DNA from: Eubacteriales Family XIII. Incertae Sedis bacterium
GTDB taxonomy: Bacteria; Bacillota; Clostridia; Peptostreptococcales; Anaerovoracaceae
Direction: 5' to 3'
Assembly: GCA_031272745.1 (NCBI GenBank)
Contig: JAISTF010000154.1
Span: 1-6,020, forward strand
Length of the DNA: 6,020 nt
Each line of letters starts with the position of its first letter. The first letter of the stretch is position 1. Shown piece after piece: positions 1-4,587 of this stretch. The translations under genes and the position numbers were made by a program. The notes beneath the pieces are model-generated. The model was not told where the DNA came from and did no database searches. It was given only the letters and a program-made list of their open reading frames with translations.

Positions 1-150
1 GTCATCACATCGTCGGCCGCCGACGGCATGATCACGATGGATGCGAGCCTGCTGAAGCTCTACAAGGACGGCGTCATCACGGACCTCACGGCCATCGCCT
101 ACTCGACCCAGCCCGAACTCATGAAAAAGCGCATCGCCGGCGGGATGTAG
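1..150 (+). CDS. pilT: PilT-like type IV pilus retraction ATPase, C-terminal fragment
   Basis: The window opens inside a reading frame that ends at the TAG at 148-150, giving 49 residues of C-terminus. The fragment contains GMITMDASLLKLYKDGVIT followed by an AYSTQPELMKKRI-type tail. This matches the end of PilT/twitching-motility ATPases, where a GMxTMDxSLxxLYxxGxI segment precedes a helix carrying xNPExxxxRL. PilT is a cytoplasmic hexameric AAA-like ATPase that powers pilin depolymerisation and pilus retraction. The catalytic part (Walker A, Asp box, His box) lies outside the window, so activity cannot be judged. A PilB/GspE-type relative cannot be fully excluded from so short a piece. The gene converges on the minus-strand operon that ends 15 bases further on. 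Confidence 0.68.
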   Translation, partial: VITSSAADGMITMDASLLKLYKDGVITDLTAIAYSTQPELMKKRIAGGM

Positions 151-179
151 CGGTGCGGGCGGGGTTCAGCCCGCCACCG
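151..179. terminator. Hairpin between convergent genes, possible bidirectional terminator
   Basis: The arm 151-160 (CGGTGCGGGC) pairs with 169-179 (GCCCGCCACCG) over ten base pairs with one bulged base and an 8-base loop. It sits exactly between the pilT-like stop (150) and the end of the DUF4153/DUF4173 gene (stop 166-168), overlapping the latter. Neither side has a T-run, so it is not a classical intrinsic terminator. It may help transcription stop or protect 3' ends on both strands. Confidence 0.4.
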
Positions 180-1809
180 TCGCGGCGGCGGCGGACGATT
201 CGCGGTTCCAAGCCATGTAGGGGATGCGAACGGATTCGTCTTCCAGCGCCTTGTACGGCAGGTTGTAGATGAGCGGCTCGACGAGACCGAGGTATGACGA
301 GCCGTCGAACACATCGCGCAGGGGGACTTCGACCTTTACACCGCGCAGATAATTCACCGCCAGGGAGCGCACCGCAGGGTCGGGGGCTTCTTCGGCGAGC
401 CGCGCGAGCGACGCGTATTTCGCATCGGACAAATCGAACAGCGTGGTCATGTCGACGCCCTCGCACTTCCCGCTGAGGTAGCCGTCCACGTTGTAGCGCG
501 CGACGACGCCGTCCGTGTTGGCGAGGAAGAGCGCGAGGACGAGGGCGACGGCGGCGCAGACAATCGGGCGGCCCGCGTTGTAGGCGCGCAGATGCCAGAC
601 GAACAGCGCGGCGAACACGCAGAGCAGCAGGATCATGAACCAGAAGGTATGGACGCGCATCCGCGTCAGGCCGTACTCGCCGATGTAGAGCATCATCTTG
701 CTCATCGCCGTCAGCACGAGCAGGATTGTCAGGGCCGAGAGGATGCCGCCAAAGGCGCACAGCCGTTTCGGGCGCTCCGCCTGTCCGCGCTTCGCAAACC
801 ACCAGGTGAAGGCGAGCACGCCGAGGTTGATGGCTGCGACGCCGCAGAGTTCGAAGAAGCCTTTGCGCGCGTACTCCGCGTAGGAATACGCGTCGGGCAG
901 GTCGCCCGCGAACGCCGAGAAGAGGTAGCGCCCCATGCCGATGAAGAAGAGGACGTAGAACCCGCAGAGCACGGCGACCGGCGCGGTGACGGCGGCGGCG
1001 GGAATGCGGTGCGCCTTCGCGAGCGACCGCGCGATGCCCTCTTCCGTGATGGCCCCCGTCCTGCGGCCGTGCGTGTTGCCGTAGAACGCGCCGTAGAGGT
1101 AGCAGGCGACGGGCACGCCGACGGCGGCCTCGATGAGGTAGCGCCCGAGATTCTCGAGCCGCAGCGTCTCCGCGATGCTCCGCGCGAGCGCCGCGAAGCC
1201 CTCGTCCGCCGCGTAGAGAAGCGCCACGACGCCGCAGATGACGGGCAGCGCGATGAGGATGCCGAGCGCGCCCGTGAGCGTGCGCCGGCTGCCTTCCCGT
1301 TCCTTCGTGCCGTCGCGCAGGCCGCGGAACAGGCCCGTGAAATTGCCGAACGCGACCGGGAAAAGCTGCGCGAGCCCGTCGAAGAATACGAGGCCGGAGA
1401 GCCGCCCGCCCACGGTCGTGCCGCAGGTAGTCGCGAGCCAGACGAGGAAGACCGCGGCCTCGAAGAAAAACAGCAGGATGTGCATGCCAATCGTGCCCTG
1501 GTAGAGCAGGAACGGCAGCGCGCCGGCCGCGAGCGCGCAGAGCCACGGCAGCGAGCGCGCGGTCTGCCGGTGCCCGCGGACGCGCATGTAGACGAGCCCC
1601 GCCGCCGCAAGCGTGTAGATGAGGAGCGACACACCGAGACCGGGCGCCACCGTCAGGTCGCCGGACATCATATTGTAGTCAAAATACTGCCCTTCCGTGC
1701 CCGGCACGCTCTTCGGCCAGAGCCATTCCCAAAACAGAAAGCCGCAGACGAGCATGAAGACGGCAAAGGCACCGTCGCCTTTCTCGAAGGTGTACTCCCT
1801 ATTATTCAT
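166..1809 (-). CDS. DUF4153/DUF4173 family polytopic membrane protein
   Basis: This 547-residue protein has about ten or eleven hydrophobic segments, roughly at residues 12-31, 55-75, 86-103, 108-127, 178-200, 222-242, 274-292, 318-338, 350-368, 386-406 and 412-430. A soluble C-terminal part (about 431-547) follows. The family signature is visible as YSYAEYARKGFFEL at 308-321, then YGLTRMRVHTFWFM at 379-392 and NTDGVVARYNVDGY at 431-444; these are typical of DUF4153/DUF4173 proteins. Function is unknown; I do not infer an enzymatic role. The ATG at 1807-1809 is preceded by AAAAGGAGA with 6-base spacing. It overlaps the end of the upstream regulator gene by 8 bases, which points to translational coupling in a three-gene operon. 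The C-terminus ends in an Ala-rich tail. Full length, no break seen. Confidence 0.85.
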   Translation of the reverse strand: MNNREYTFEKGDGAFAVFMLVCGFLFWEWLWPKSVPGTEGQYFDYNMMSGDLTVAPGLGVSLLIYTLAAAGLVYMRVRGHRQTARSLPWLCALAAGALPFLLYQGTIGMHILLFFFEAAVFLVWLATTCGTTVGGRLSGLVFFDGLAQLFPVAFGNFTGLFRGLRDGTKEREGSRRTLTGALGILIALPVICGVVALLYAADEGFAALARSIAETLRLENLGRYLIEAAVGVPVACYLYGAFYGNTHGRRTGAITEEGIARSLAKAHRIPAAAVTAPVAVLCGFYVLFFIGMGRYLFSAFAGDLPDAYSYAEYARKGFFELCGVAAINLGVLAFTWWFAKRGQAERPKRLCAFGGILSALTILLVLTAMSKMMLYIGEYGLTRMRVHTFWFMILLLCVFAALFVWHLRAYNAGRPIVCAAVALVLALFLANTDGVVARYNVDGYLSGKCEGVDMTTLFDLSDAKYASLARLAEEAPDPAVRSLAVNYLRGVKVEVPLRDVFDGSSYLGLVEPLIYNLPYKALEDESVRIPYMAWNRESSAAAATVAG

Positions 1810-2029
1810 GGTCTGTCTCCTTTTCTTCTTCGTAAGCCAGGATTTCTCCCGGCTGGCAGTCGAGCTCGCGGCACAGCGCTTCGAGCGTCGAAAAGCGAAT
1901 CGCCTTCGCCTTGTTGTTTTTGAGGATGGAAAGGTTGACGGGCGTGATGCCGATGCGGGCCGCGAGGTCGCCCGCGCCCACGCGCCGCTTCGCCATCATG
2001 ATGTCGAGATTGATCCGGATTCCCATCAT
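1802..2029 (-). CDS. Small Cro/CI-type (YozG-like) HTH transcriptional regulator
   Basis: This gene encodes 75 residues from the ATG at 2027-2029, or 74 from the ATG directly after it. The helix-turn-helix spans about residues 20-46 (GDLAARIGITPVNLSILKNN), followed by KAIRFSTLEALCRELDCQPGEILAY. This is the hallmark of short YozG-like XRE regulators, which consist of little more than the DNA-binding domain. The first Met is 4 bases from a GGGGG ribosome-binding stretch and the second is 7 bases away, so the second may be the real start; the open frame extends further upstream but only as the shadow of the DUF2975 gene. The gene begins 8-11 bases after the DUF2975 stop and its own stop overlaps the DUF4153/DUF4173 start. 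Such regulators usually travel with DUF2975 genes and probably control their own operon. The paired inverted repeats upstream of that operon are the likely binding sites (inference). Confidence 0.9.
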   Translation of the reverse strand: MMGIRINLDIMMAKRRVGAGDLAARIGITPVNLSILKNNKAKAIRFSTLEALCRELDCQPGEILAYEEEKETDHE

Positions 2030-2037
2030 GTCACCCC

Positions 2038-2499
2038 CTACACCGTGAAGTCGTTTTCTTCTTTGATGAGGCGGGCCGCGTCGATGACGTTTTTCACGAC
2101 GCGCATCAGCAGGCAGAAGAAGCCGGCCGTGAGCGCGATGACGATCATCGCGGGCGTCGGAATGACGAGCACCGCCGAGACGATGAGAATCGCGAAGATC
2201 GCGAAGCTGCACCACGAGATCGCCCGCAGCCGCCGCACGTTCGCGCGCGTGAACACCTCGCCCGCGCGGATGGCCCCGAGCAGCAGAAGCAGCAGCACGA
2301 GCGCGGCCAACGCCGCCGCGCAGCACCCGTACAGTCCCGGCATCAGCCGCGCCACGAGCTCCGGGTCGTAGAGGATCGAATCGTCGTACGGAAACCACCT
2401 CGGCGCAAACGGCAGGCTCACGGCAAACGCCGCGACCGCCGCGATCGCGACCCAGGTGCAGACGAGGGAAAGCGTGATGGATTTTTGGTCATTCCACAT
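2038..2499 (-). CDS. DUF2975 family membrane protein
   Basis: This 153-residue protein has four predicted membrane segments, at about residues 9-29, 54-76, 94-115 and 117-136. The N-terminus MWNDQKSITLSLVC, the middle motif GEVFTRANVRRLRAISWC (80-97) and the end RVVKNVIDAARLIKEENDFTV (from 133) are characteristic of the DUF2975 family. The partner HTH gene follows 8-11 bases downstream, the usual arrangement for this family. The ATG at 2497-2499 has an AAAGGAGA ribosome binding site 8 bases upstream and a convincing promoter just before it. It is the first gene of a three-gene operon. Function is unknown; the pairing with a tiny cytoplasmic DNA-binding protein makes a membrane-linked sensing or sequestering role plausible, but nothing in the sequence proves it. 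Confidence 0.88.
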   Translation of the reverse strand: MWNDQKSITLSLVCTWVAIAAVAAFAVSLPFAPRWFPYDDSILYDPELVARLMPGLYGCCAAALAALVLLLLLLGAIRAGEVFTRANVRRLRAISWCSFAIFAILIVSAVLVIPTPAMIVIALTAGFFCLLMRVVKNVIDAARLIKEENDFTV

Positions 2500-2523
2500 G
2501 GCAGGTGTCTCCTTTCGTGAAAC

Positions 2524-2552
2524 AGCCTATCACGCGAAAAATCGTTTGTCAA
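2524..2552 (-). promoter_or_regulatory. Promoter of the DUF2975-HTH-DUF4173 operon
   Basis: On the minus strand a perfect TTGACA (-35, 2552-2547) is followed after 17 bases by TAGGCT (-10, 2529-2524). The -10 is preceded by TGA, making an extended -10 (TGnTAGGCT). The predicted start near 2517 gives a leader of only about 18 bases, beginning just before the ribosome binding site. The inverted repeat at 2550-2565 overlaps the -35. Confidence 0.72.
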
Positions 2553-2565
2553 TAATTTTTTATTG
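2550..2565. promoter_or_regulatory. Inverted repeat, proposed operator 1 (CAATAA-N4-TTATTG)
   Basis: This is a perfect 6-bp dyad CAATAA/TTATTG with a 4-base spacer. It overlaps the -35 of the minus-strand operon promoter by three bases, and its centre is about 40 bases upstream of the predicted start. It shares the pattern CRATAA-N4-TTATYG and exact geometry with a second dyad 21 bp away (centre to centre). Likely target of the HTH protein encoded in the operon (inference). Confidence 0.55.
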
Positions 2566-2570
2566 TTTTT

Positions 2571-2586
2571 CGATAATAATTTATCG
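2571..2586. promoter_or_regulatory. Inverted repeat, proposed operator 2 (CGATAA-N4-TTATCG)
   Basis: This is a perfect 6-bp dyad CGATAA/TTATCG with a 4-base spacer, built on the same plan as the dyad at 2550-2565 and lying on the same DNA face (21 bp apart). Its centre is about 61 bases upstream of the predicted operon start and about 57 bases upstream of the predicted ferritin start. It loosely resembles a Fur/PerR-type AT-rich dyad, but the arms do not fit the 7-1-7 spacing. Confidence 0.52.
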
Positions 2587-2600
2587 TTATTCCGCTGCTT

Positions 2601-2629
2601 TTGCGTTTGATGTGGTATAGGTGTACAAT
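2601..2629 (+). promoter_or_regulatory. Ferritin promoter
   Basis: A TTGCGT -35 (2601-2606), a 17-base spacer and a TACAAT -10 (2624-2629) predict a start near 2636 and a leader of about 36 bases. It diverges from the DUF2975 operon promoter, with the two proposed operators between them. No convincing Fur or PerR box overlaps it. Confidence 0.65.
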
Positions 2630-2671
2630 GGGACTATCGTATTTGTTATTGAATAACCGGAGGTAAGTGAC

Positions 2672-3190
2672 ATGATCAGCAAAAAATTGCTCAAAGCGCT
2701 CAGCGACCAACTCAACGCGGAATTCTATTCGTCGTATCTGTACCTCGCGATGTCGGCGTCGATCGACAACGAGGGGTTCAAGGGCTTCGCGAACTGGCTC
2801 TACGTGCAGGCGCAGGAAGAGCGGACGCACGCGACGCATATGTACGAGTACATCGTCGACCGCGGCGCGGTGCCGGAGTTCAAGGCCATCGAGGGCGTCA
2901 AGGGCGACTTCTCGACGCCGCTGAAAATCTTCGAGCGCGTGCTGAAGCACGAGGAGAACGTGACGAAATCCCTGAACGCCATCGCGTCGCTCGCGCTCGA
3001 GGAGAAGGACCACGCGACGTACGAATTCATCATGTGGTATGTGAACGAGCAGGTCGAGGAAGAGGACACGGCGGACGAATACCTGACGCGGCTCAAGCTC
3101 AGCGAGGGCAACATCAGCGCGATTTACAACCTCGACACGATCCTCGCGGCGCGGACGTTCACCGACCCGTTCGGCGGCGCGGCGGCTTAG
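2672..3190 (+). CDS. ftnA: Non-haem ferritin
   Basis: This 172-residue protein is the normal size for a bacterial ferritin. It starts MISKKLLKALSDQLNAEFYS, and the ferroxidase-centre residues appear at the E. coli FtnA positions: E17, E50 and H53 (in QEERTHATHMYEY), E94, Q127 and E130. Tyr24 is also present. It should form a 24-subunit cytoplasmic shell that oxidises Fe(II) and stores it as mineral, limiting iron-driven oxidative damage. The haem-ligand Met of bacterioferritins is not evident, and the sequence fits Ftn rather than Bfr or Dps. The ATG has a GGAGG 8 bases upstream. It appears monocistronic with its own promoter. Its stop codon overlaps the stop of the convergent lipoprotein gene, leaving no room for a private terminator. 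All five arginines use CGN codons, unlike the AAA gene on the right. Confidence 0.95.
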   Translation: MISKKLLKALSDQLNAEFYSSYLYLAMSASIDNEGFKGFANWLYVQAQEERTHATHMYEYIVDRGAVPEFKAIEGVKGDFSTPLKIFERVLKHEENVTKSLNAIASLALEEKDHATYEFIMWYVNEQVEEEDTADEYLTRLKLSEGNISAIYNLDTILAARTFTDPFGGAAA

Positions 3191-4185
3191 TCGGCGGTTT
3201 CCGCGGCGGCGGTTTCGTCAGCAGTTTCCGCAGTATCGGCGGCGGTGTCGGTTTCGGCAGCGCCGCTTGTTTGTGGCGTGACCGCGGCCGGCGTGTAGCC
3301 GGACGTCGTTTCCAGATAGTCGGTGGACAGCCAGCCGCCGCCCCAATCGAAAATGCAGAACACCCAGTCGGGCGAGCCGCCTTCGAGCGTCGCGACGCGG
3401 TCGACGTGCGCGCCGTTGGGCAGAAGGTTCGTCGGCGTGAGGGAGTCGTAGTCGATGCCGGGGCCCGTGCGCACGTTCAGGCCGTCCGTGGTGTTGGCCA
3501 CGATGCACGGCTCGGGCGCGGGCAGGAAGGTGTCGGGGATGACGCTGCCGCCGCCGCTCGCGAGGTAGGGCTCGCCGAAGAACCGCTGCGGCGAGGACTC
3601 GGGCTGCACGACGAGGAACGCGCCTTTGTCCACGACGCGCTCGGTCTCGCCGATTCCGTCCGGCTCGGCAGCGTCCGCGTTTTCTTCCGCAATCAGGATG
3701 AACGACCGCACGTCGCCCGTGACGGCTTTGAATGTGACGGTCGCAAACAGGACGGCGTTGTCGCGCCCCTGGTCGTGGTACTCCTCGATCGTCGCGCCCG
3801 TCTCGTCCACGATCGTCTCGTATTCGCCGTGATAGAGGTCGAGCACAAGCTGCTTTCCGTCCGCGCTCCAAGAATAATTCCCGTAGTATTTGCAGCTCCA
3901 GAAATCCGACGCGTATTTTGCAAGCTGCATGGCGCAGGTGCCGTCCGCCGCAAATTCAAAGAGGAACATATTTGTCGTGGCGTCGGGGTCCGGCACCACG
4001 GCGCTCCAGTTTCCCGTCAAGTCGAAGAGGGGCACGGCCGGCGTCTCGACCGCCGCCTGCGCGCTGTCGCCGGACGCGCCGGAGCCGCCGGACACACCGG
4101 AGCCGCCGTCGCCTTCCGTCCCCCCGCAGCCCGCCAGCGCCGCCGCCAACAGGATCGCCATCATTGTCGCAATCATTTTTCTCAT
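3187..4185 (-). CDS. Lipoprotein with lipocalin-like and SH3b domains
   Basis: The protein is 332 residues from the chosen ATG (4183-4185). Residues 1-20 (MRKMIATMMAILLAAALAGC) form a signal peptide with a clear LAGC lipobox, so Cys20 should be lipidated and the protein anchored outside the membrane. A Gly/Ser linker (about 21-41) follows. Next comes a region (about 55-122) with a LTGNW..., FEFAADGTC, YSWSADGKQLVLDLY pattern like small lipocalin-like beta domains (tentative). A bacterial SH3-type domain occupies about 227-292 (GLNVRTGPGIDYDSL). The last 38 residues are a low-complexity Ala/Thr/Glu/Asp tail with repeated (E/D)TA units. SH3b domains commonly bind cell-wall or peptide ligands. 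The frame is open 13 codons further upstream, but those residues precede the signal peptide and lack a ribosome binding site. No Shine-Dalgarno is seen at the chosen start either; the promoter position suggests a leaderless message. Confidence 0.82.
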   Translation of the reverse strand: MRKMIATMMAILLAAALAGCGGTEGDGGSGVSGGSGASGDSAQAAVETPAVPLFDLTGNWSAVVPDPDATTNMFLFEFAADGTCAMQLAKYASDFWSCKYYGNYSWSADGKQLVLDLYHGEYETIVDETGATIEEYHDQGRDNAVLFATVTFKAVTGDVRSFILIAEENADAAEPDGIGETERVVDKGAFLVVQPESSPQRFFGEPYLASGGGSVIPDTFLPAPEPCIVANTTDGLNVRTGPGIDYDSLTPTNLLPNGAHVDRVATLEGGSPDWVFCIFDWGGGWLSTDYLETTSGYTPAAVTPQTSGAAETDTAADTAETADETAAAETAD

Positions 4186-4191
4186 AGAGCC

Positions 4192-4200
4192 AGTATACCA
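4192..4200 (-). promoter_or_regulatory. Extended -10 promoter of the lipoprotein gene
   Basis: On the minus strand TGGTATACT reads as an extended -10 (TGn followed by TATACT at 4197-4192). There is no good -35 at 16-18 bases, where the sequence is GC-rich. Only 6 bases separate the -10 from the ATG at 4185, so transcription should begin at or next to the start codon. Confidence 0.5.
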
Positions 4201-4246
4201 CGACCGCGGCCCGCCCGCCCGCAAAATCTCGTGGTCTTGTGAAATC

Positions 4247-4283
4247 TCCGAACTGGTTCAAATCGACTCGAATCCTCCTCGAA
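4247..4283. repeat. Helically phased hexamer repeats (YYCRAA)
   Basis: Four related hexamers occur at nearly one-turn spacing: TCCGAA (4247), TTCAAA (4257), CTCGAA (4267) and CTCGAA (4278). They lie just upstream of the A-tract repeats and promoter of the leader RNA, between it and the divergent lipoprotein gene. They could be a regulator binding array; no known regulator is recognised and chance is possible. Confidence 0.35.
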
Positions 4284-4286
4284 AAA

Positions 4287-4321
4287 ATGCAAGCAAAAAA
4301 ACCACATGCAAGCAAAAAAAC
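4287..4321. repeat. 16-bp perfect direct repeat with A-tracts
   Basis: The sequence ATGCAAGCAAAAAAAC occurs at 4287-4302 and again at 4306-4321, a period of 19 bp. The second copy ends two bases before the TTGACA -35 of the leader promoter. The A7 tracts, together with another A6 at 4282-4287, resemble an UP element or intrinsic bend. The identical ATGCAAGC part could equally be a tandem operator. Confidence 0.75.
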
Positions 4322-4323
4322 TA

Positions 4324-4353
4324 TTGACAAAACCTATCGCGCGGTCGTATAGT
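4324..4353 (+). promoter_or_regulatory. Strong promoter of the leader RNA / AAA gene
   Basis: A perfect TTGACA (4324-4329), an 18-base spacer and TATAGT (4348-4353) predict a start near 4360. A-rich DNA directly upstream should strengthen it. The 5' end of the RNA then folds into a GC-rich hairpin (4361-4365 with 4374-4378). Confidence 0.75.
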
Positions 4354-4430
4354 ATCTTTCGCGCCGAATCGGCGGCGCACGGGCGCGTCACGCAGGGCGC
4401 AACGGCATGATGACGAAAGGAGGCTTTCTA

Positions 4431-4469
4431 ATGCTACATTGGCAATTGTTCGGAGGTAAAACAAGATAG
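4431..4469 (+). CDS. 12-residue leader peptide MLHWQLFGGKTR
   Basis: An ATG at 4431-4433 follows the consensus ribosome binding site AAAGGAGG (4416-4423) at the ideal 7-base spacing. The frame reads MLHWQLFGGKTR and stops at TAG 4467-4469, 6 bases before the 5' arm of the first hairpin. The ribosome binding site sits in the loop of a small hairpin (GAAAG 4415-4419 with CTTTC 4424-4428). The peptide has single His and Trp codons, so it is not a run of one amino acid as in biosynthetic attenuators. It is closer in style to short leaders that sense ribosome stalling. Codons CTA, ACA and AGA are unlike the GC-ending neighbours. Two in-frame ATGs at 4407 and 4410 lack a good binding site. I do not recognise the peptide. 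Confidence 0.7.
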   Translation: MLHWQLFGGKTR

Positions 4470-4474
4470 AGCGA

Positions 4475-4507
4475 CTGCGGATCAAATGAGCAAACTCTGA
4501 TCCGTAG
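4475..4507 (+). promoter_or_regulatory. Antiterminator-type hairpin
   Basis: Bases 4475-4484 (CTGCGGATCA) pair with 4498-4507 (TGATCCGTAG) over ten pairs with one G-U wobble, and GAG 4488-4490 pairs with CTC 4495-4497 inside the loop. Its 3' arm uses the same bases (4502-4507) as the 5' arm of the following terminator, so forming it prevents termination. A ribosome at the leader stop codon (4467-4469) would cover its 5' arm. Confidence 0.65.
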
Positions 4508-4526
4508 GCAAATCCTGCGGTTTTTT
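4502..4526 (+). terminator. Intrinsic terminator of the attenuator
   Basis: CCGTAGG (4502-4508) pairs with CCTGCGG (4514-4520) over seven pairs with one G-U wobble, with a CAAAT loop, directly followed by TTTTTT (4521-4526). It fits an intrinsic terminator well. It lies upstream of the AAA gene and downstream of the leader ORF. Confidence 0.8.
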
Positions 4527-4549
4527 ATTGCCCGAAATACCGGGCGCGG

Positions 4550-4570
4550 GCGGCAGTGGGCCGCTTTTTT
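4550..4570 (+). terminator. Second terminator-like hairpin before the AAA gene
   Basis: GCGGC (4550-4554) pairs with GCCGC (4560-4564) around an AGTGG loop, followed by TTTTTT (4565-4570). Upstream, GCCCG (4530-4534) can pair either with CGGGC 4541-4545 or with CGGGC 4547-4551; the second choice would invade this stem. It is thus a back-up terminator or possibly a second switching element. It ends 17 bases before the AAA start codon. Confidence 0.62.
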
Positions 4571-4587
4571 GATGAAAAGAAAAGGGA

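Larger units (their letters stand above)
4360..4526 (+). ncRNA. Attenuator leader RNA with encoded short peptide
   Basis: The predicted leader transcript is about 165 bases up to the T6 tract at 4521-4526. In order it holds a 5' GC hairpin, a strong ribosome binding site, a 12-codon ORF, a long hairpin (4475-4507) and an overlapping terminator hairpin (4502-4520). The two hairpins share bases 4502-4507 and cannot coexist, the hallmark of a transcription attenuator. No T-box motif or known riboswitch core was recognised. An alternative reading is a free-standing small RNA or peptide mRNA that simply ends here. Confidence 0.62.

Noticed and set aside
119..1923. Long open frames on both strands inside the DUF4153/DUF4173 gene (e.g. 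592-1923 + and 119-1546 -)
   Set aside because: They are Arg/Ala/Pro-rich shadows produced by GC-rich codon use; the 166-1809 frame has the family motifs, membrane segments and ribosome binding site.
2571..2586. Fur or PerR box upstream of ferritin
   Set aside because: The AT-rich dyad does not fit the 7-1-7 spacing, and its sister dyad at 2550-2565 has the same non-Fur geometry.
3034..4242. 402-codon + strand frame opposite the lipoprotein
   Set aside because: Arg/Gly-rich shadow beginning inside ferritin, no ribosome binding site, while the minus frame has a lipobox and an SH3b domain.
4249..4260. LexA-box-like CGAAC...GTTCA
   Set aside because: Only two bases separate the arms; the Firmicutes SOS box needs four (CGAAC-N4-GTTCG).
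4251..4283. tRNA 3'-half-like stretch (GGTTCAAATC)
   Set aside because: The flanking bases do not form a T-stem, and no acceptor or anticodon stem can be drawn.
4182..4391. 69-codon minus-strand ORF over the intergenic region
   Set aside because: It runs across the repeats and the promoter, has no ribosome binding site and no recognisable motif.
4407..4433. Longer version of the leader peptide from in-frame ATGs at 4407 or 4410
   Set aside because: They lack a good Shine-Dalgarno, while the AAAGGAGG that lies between them and 4431 is ideally placed for 4431.
4376..4456. c-di-GMP-I-like or T-box riboswitch in the leader
   Set aside because: A few similar short words occur, but the conserved core and helices are not present and no T-box AGGGTGGAACCGCG-like motif is seen.
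4486..4500. Four-codon minicistron ATG AGC AAA CTC TGA in the hairpin loop
   Set aside because: The nearest SD-like sequence is about 28 bases away, and the stretch is explained by the hairpin.
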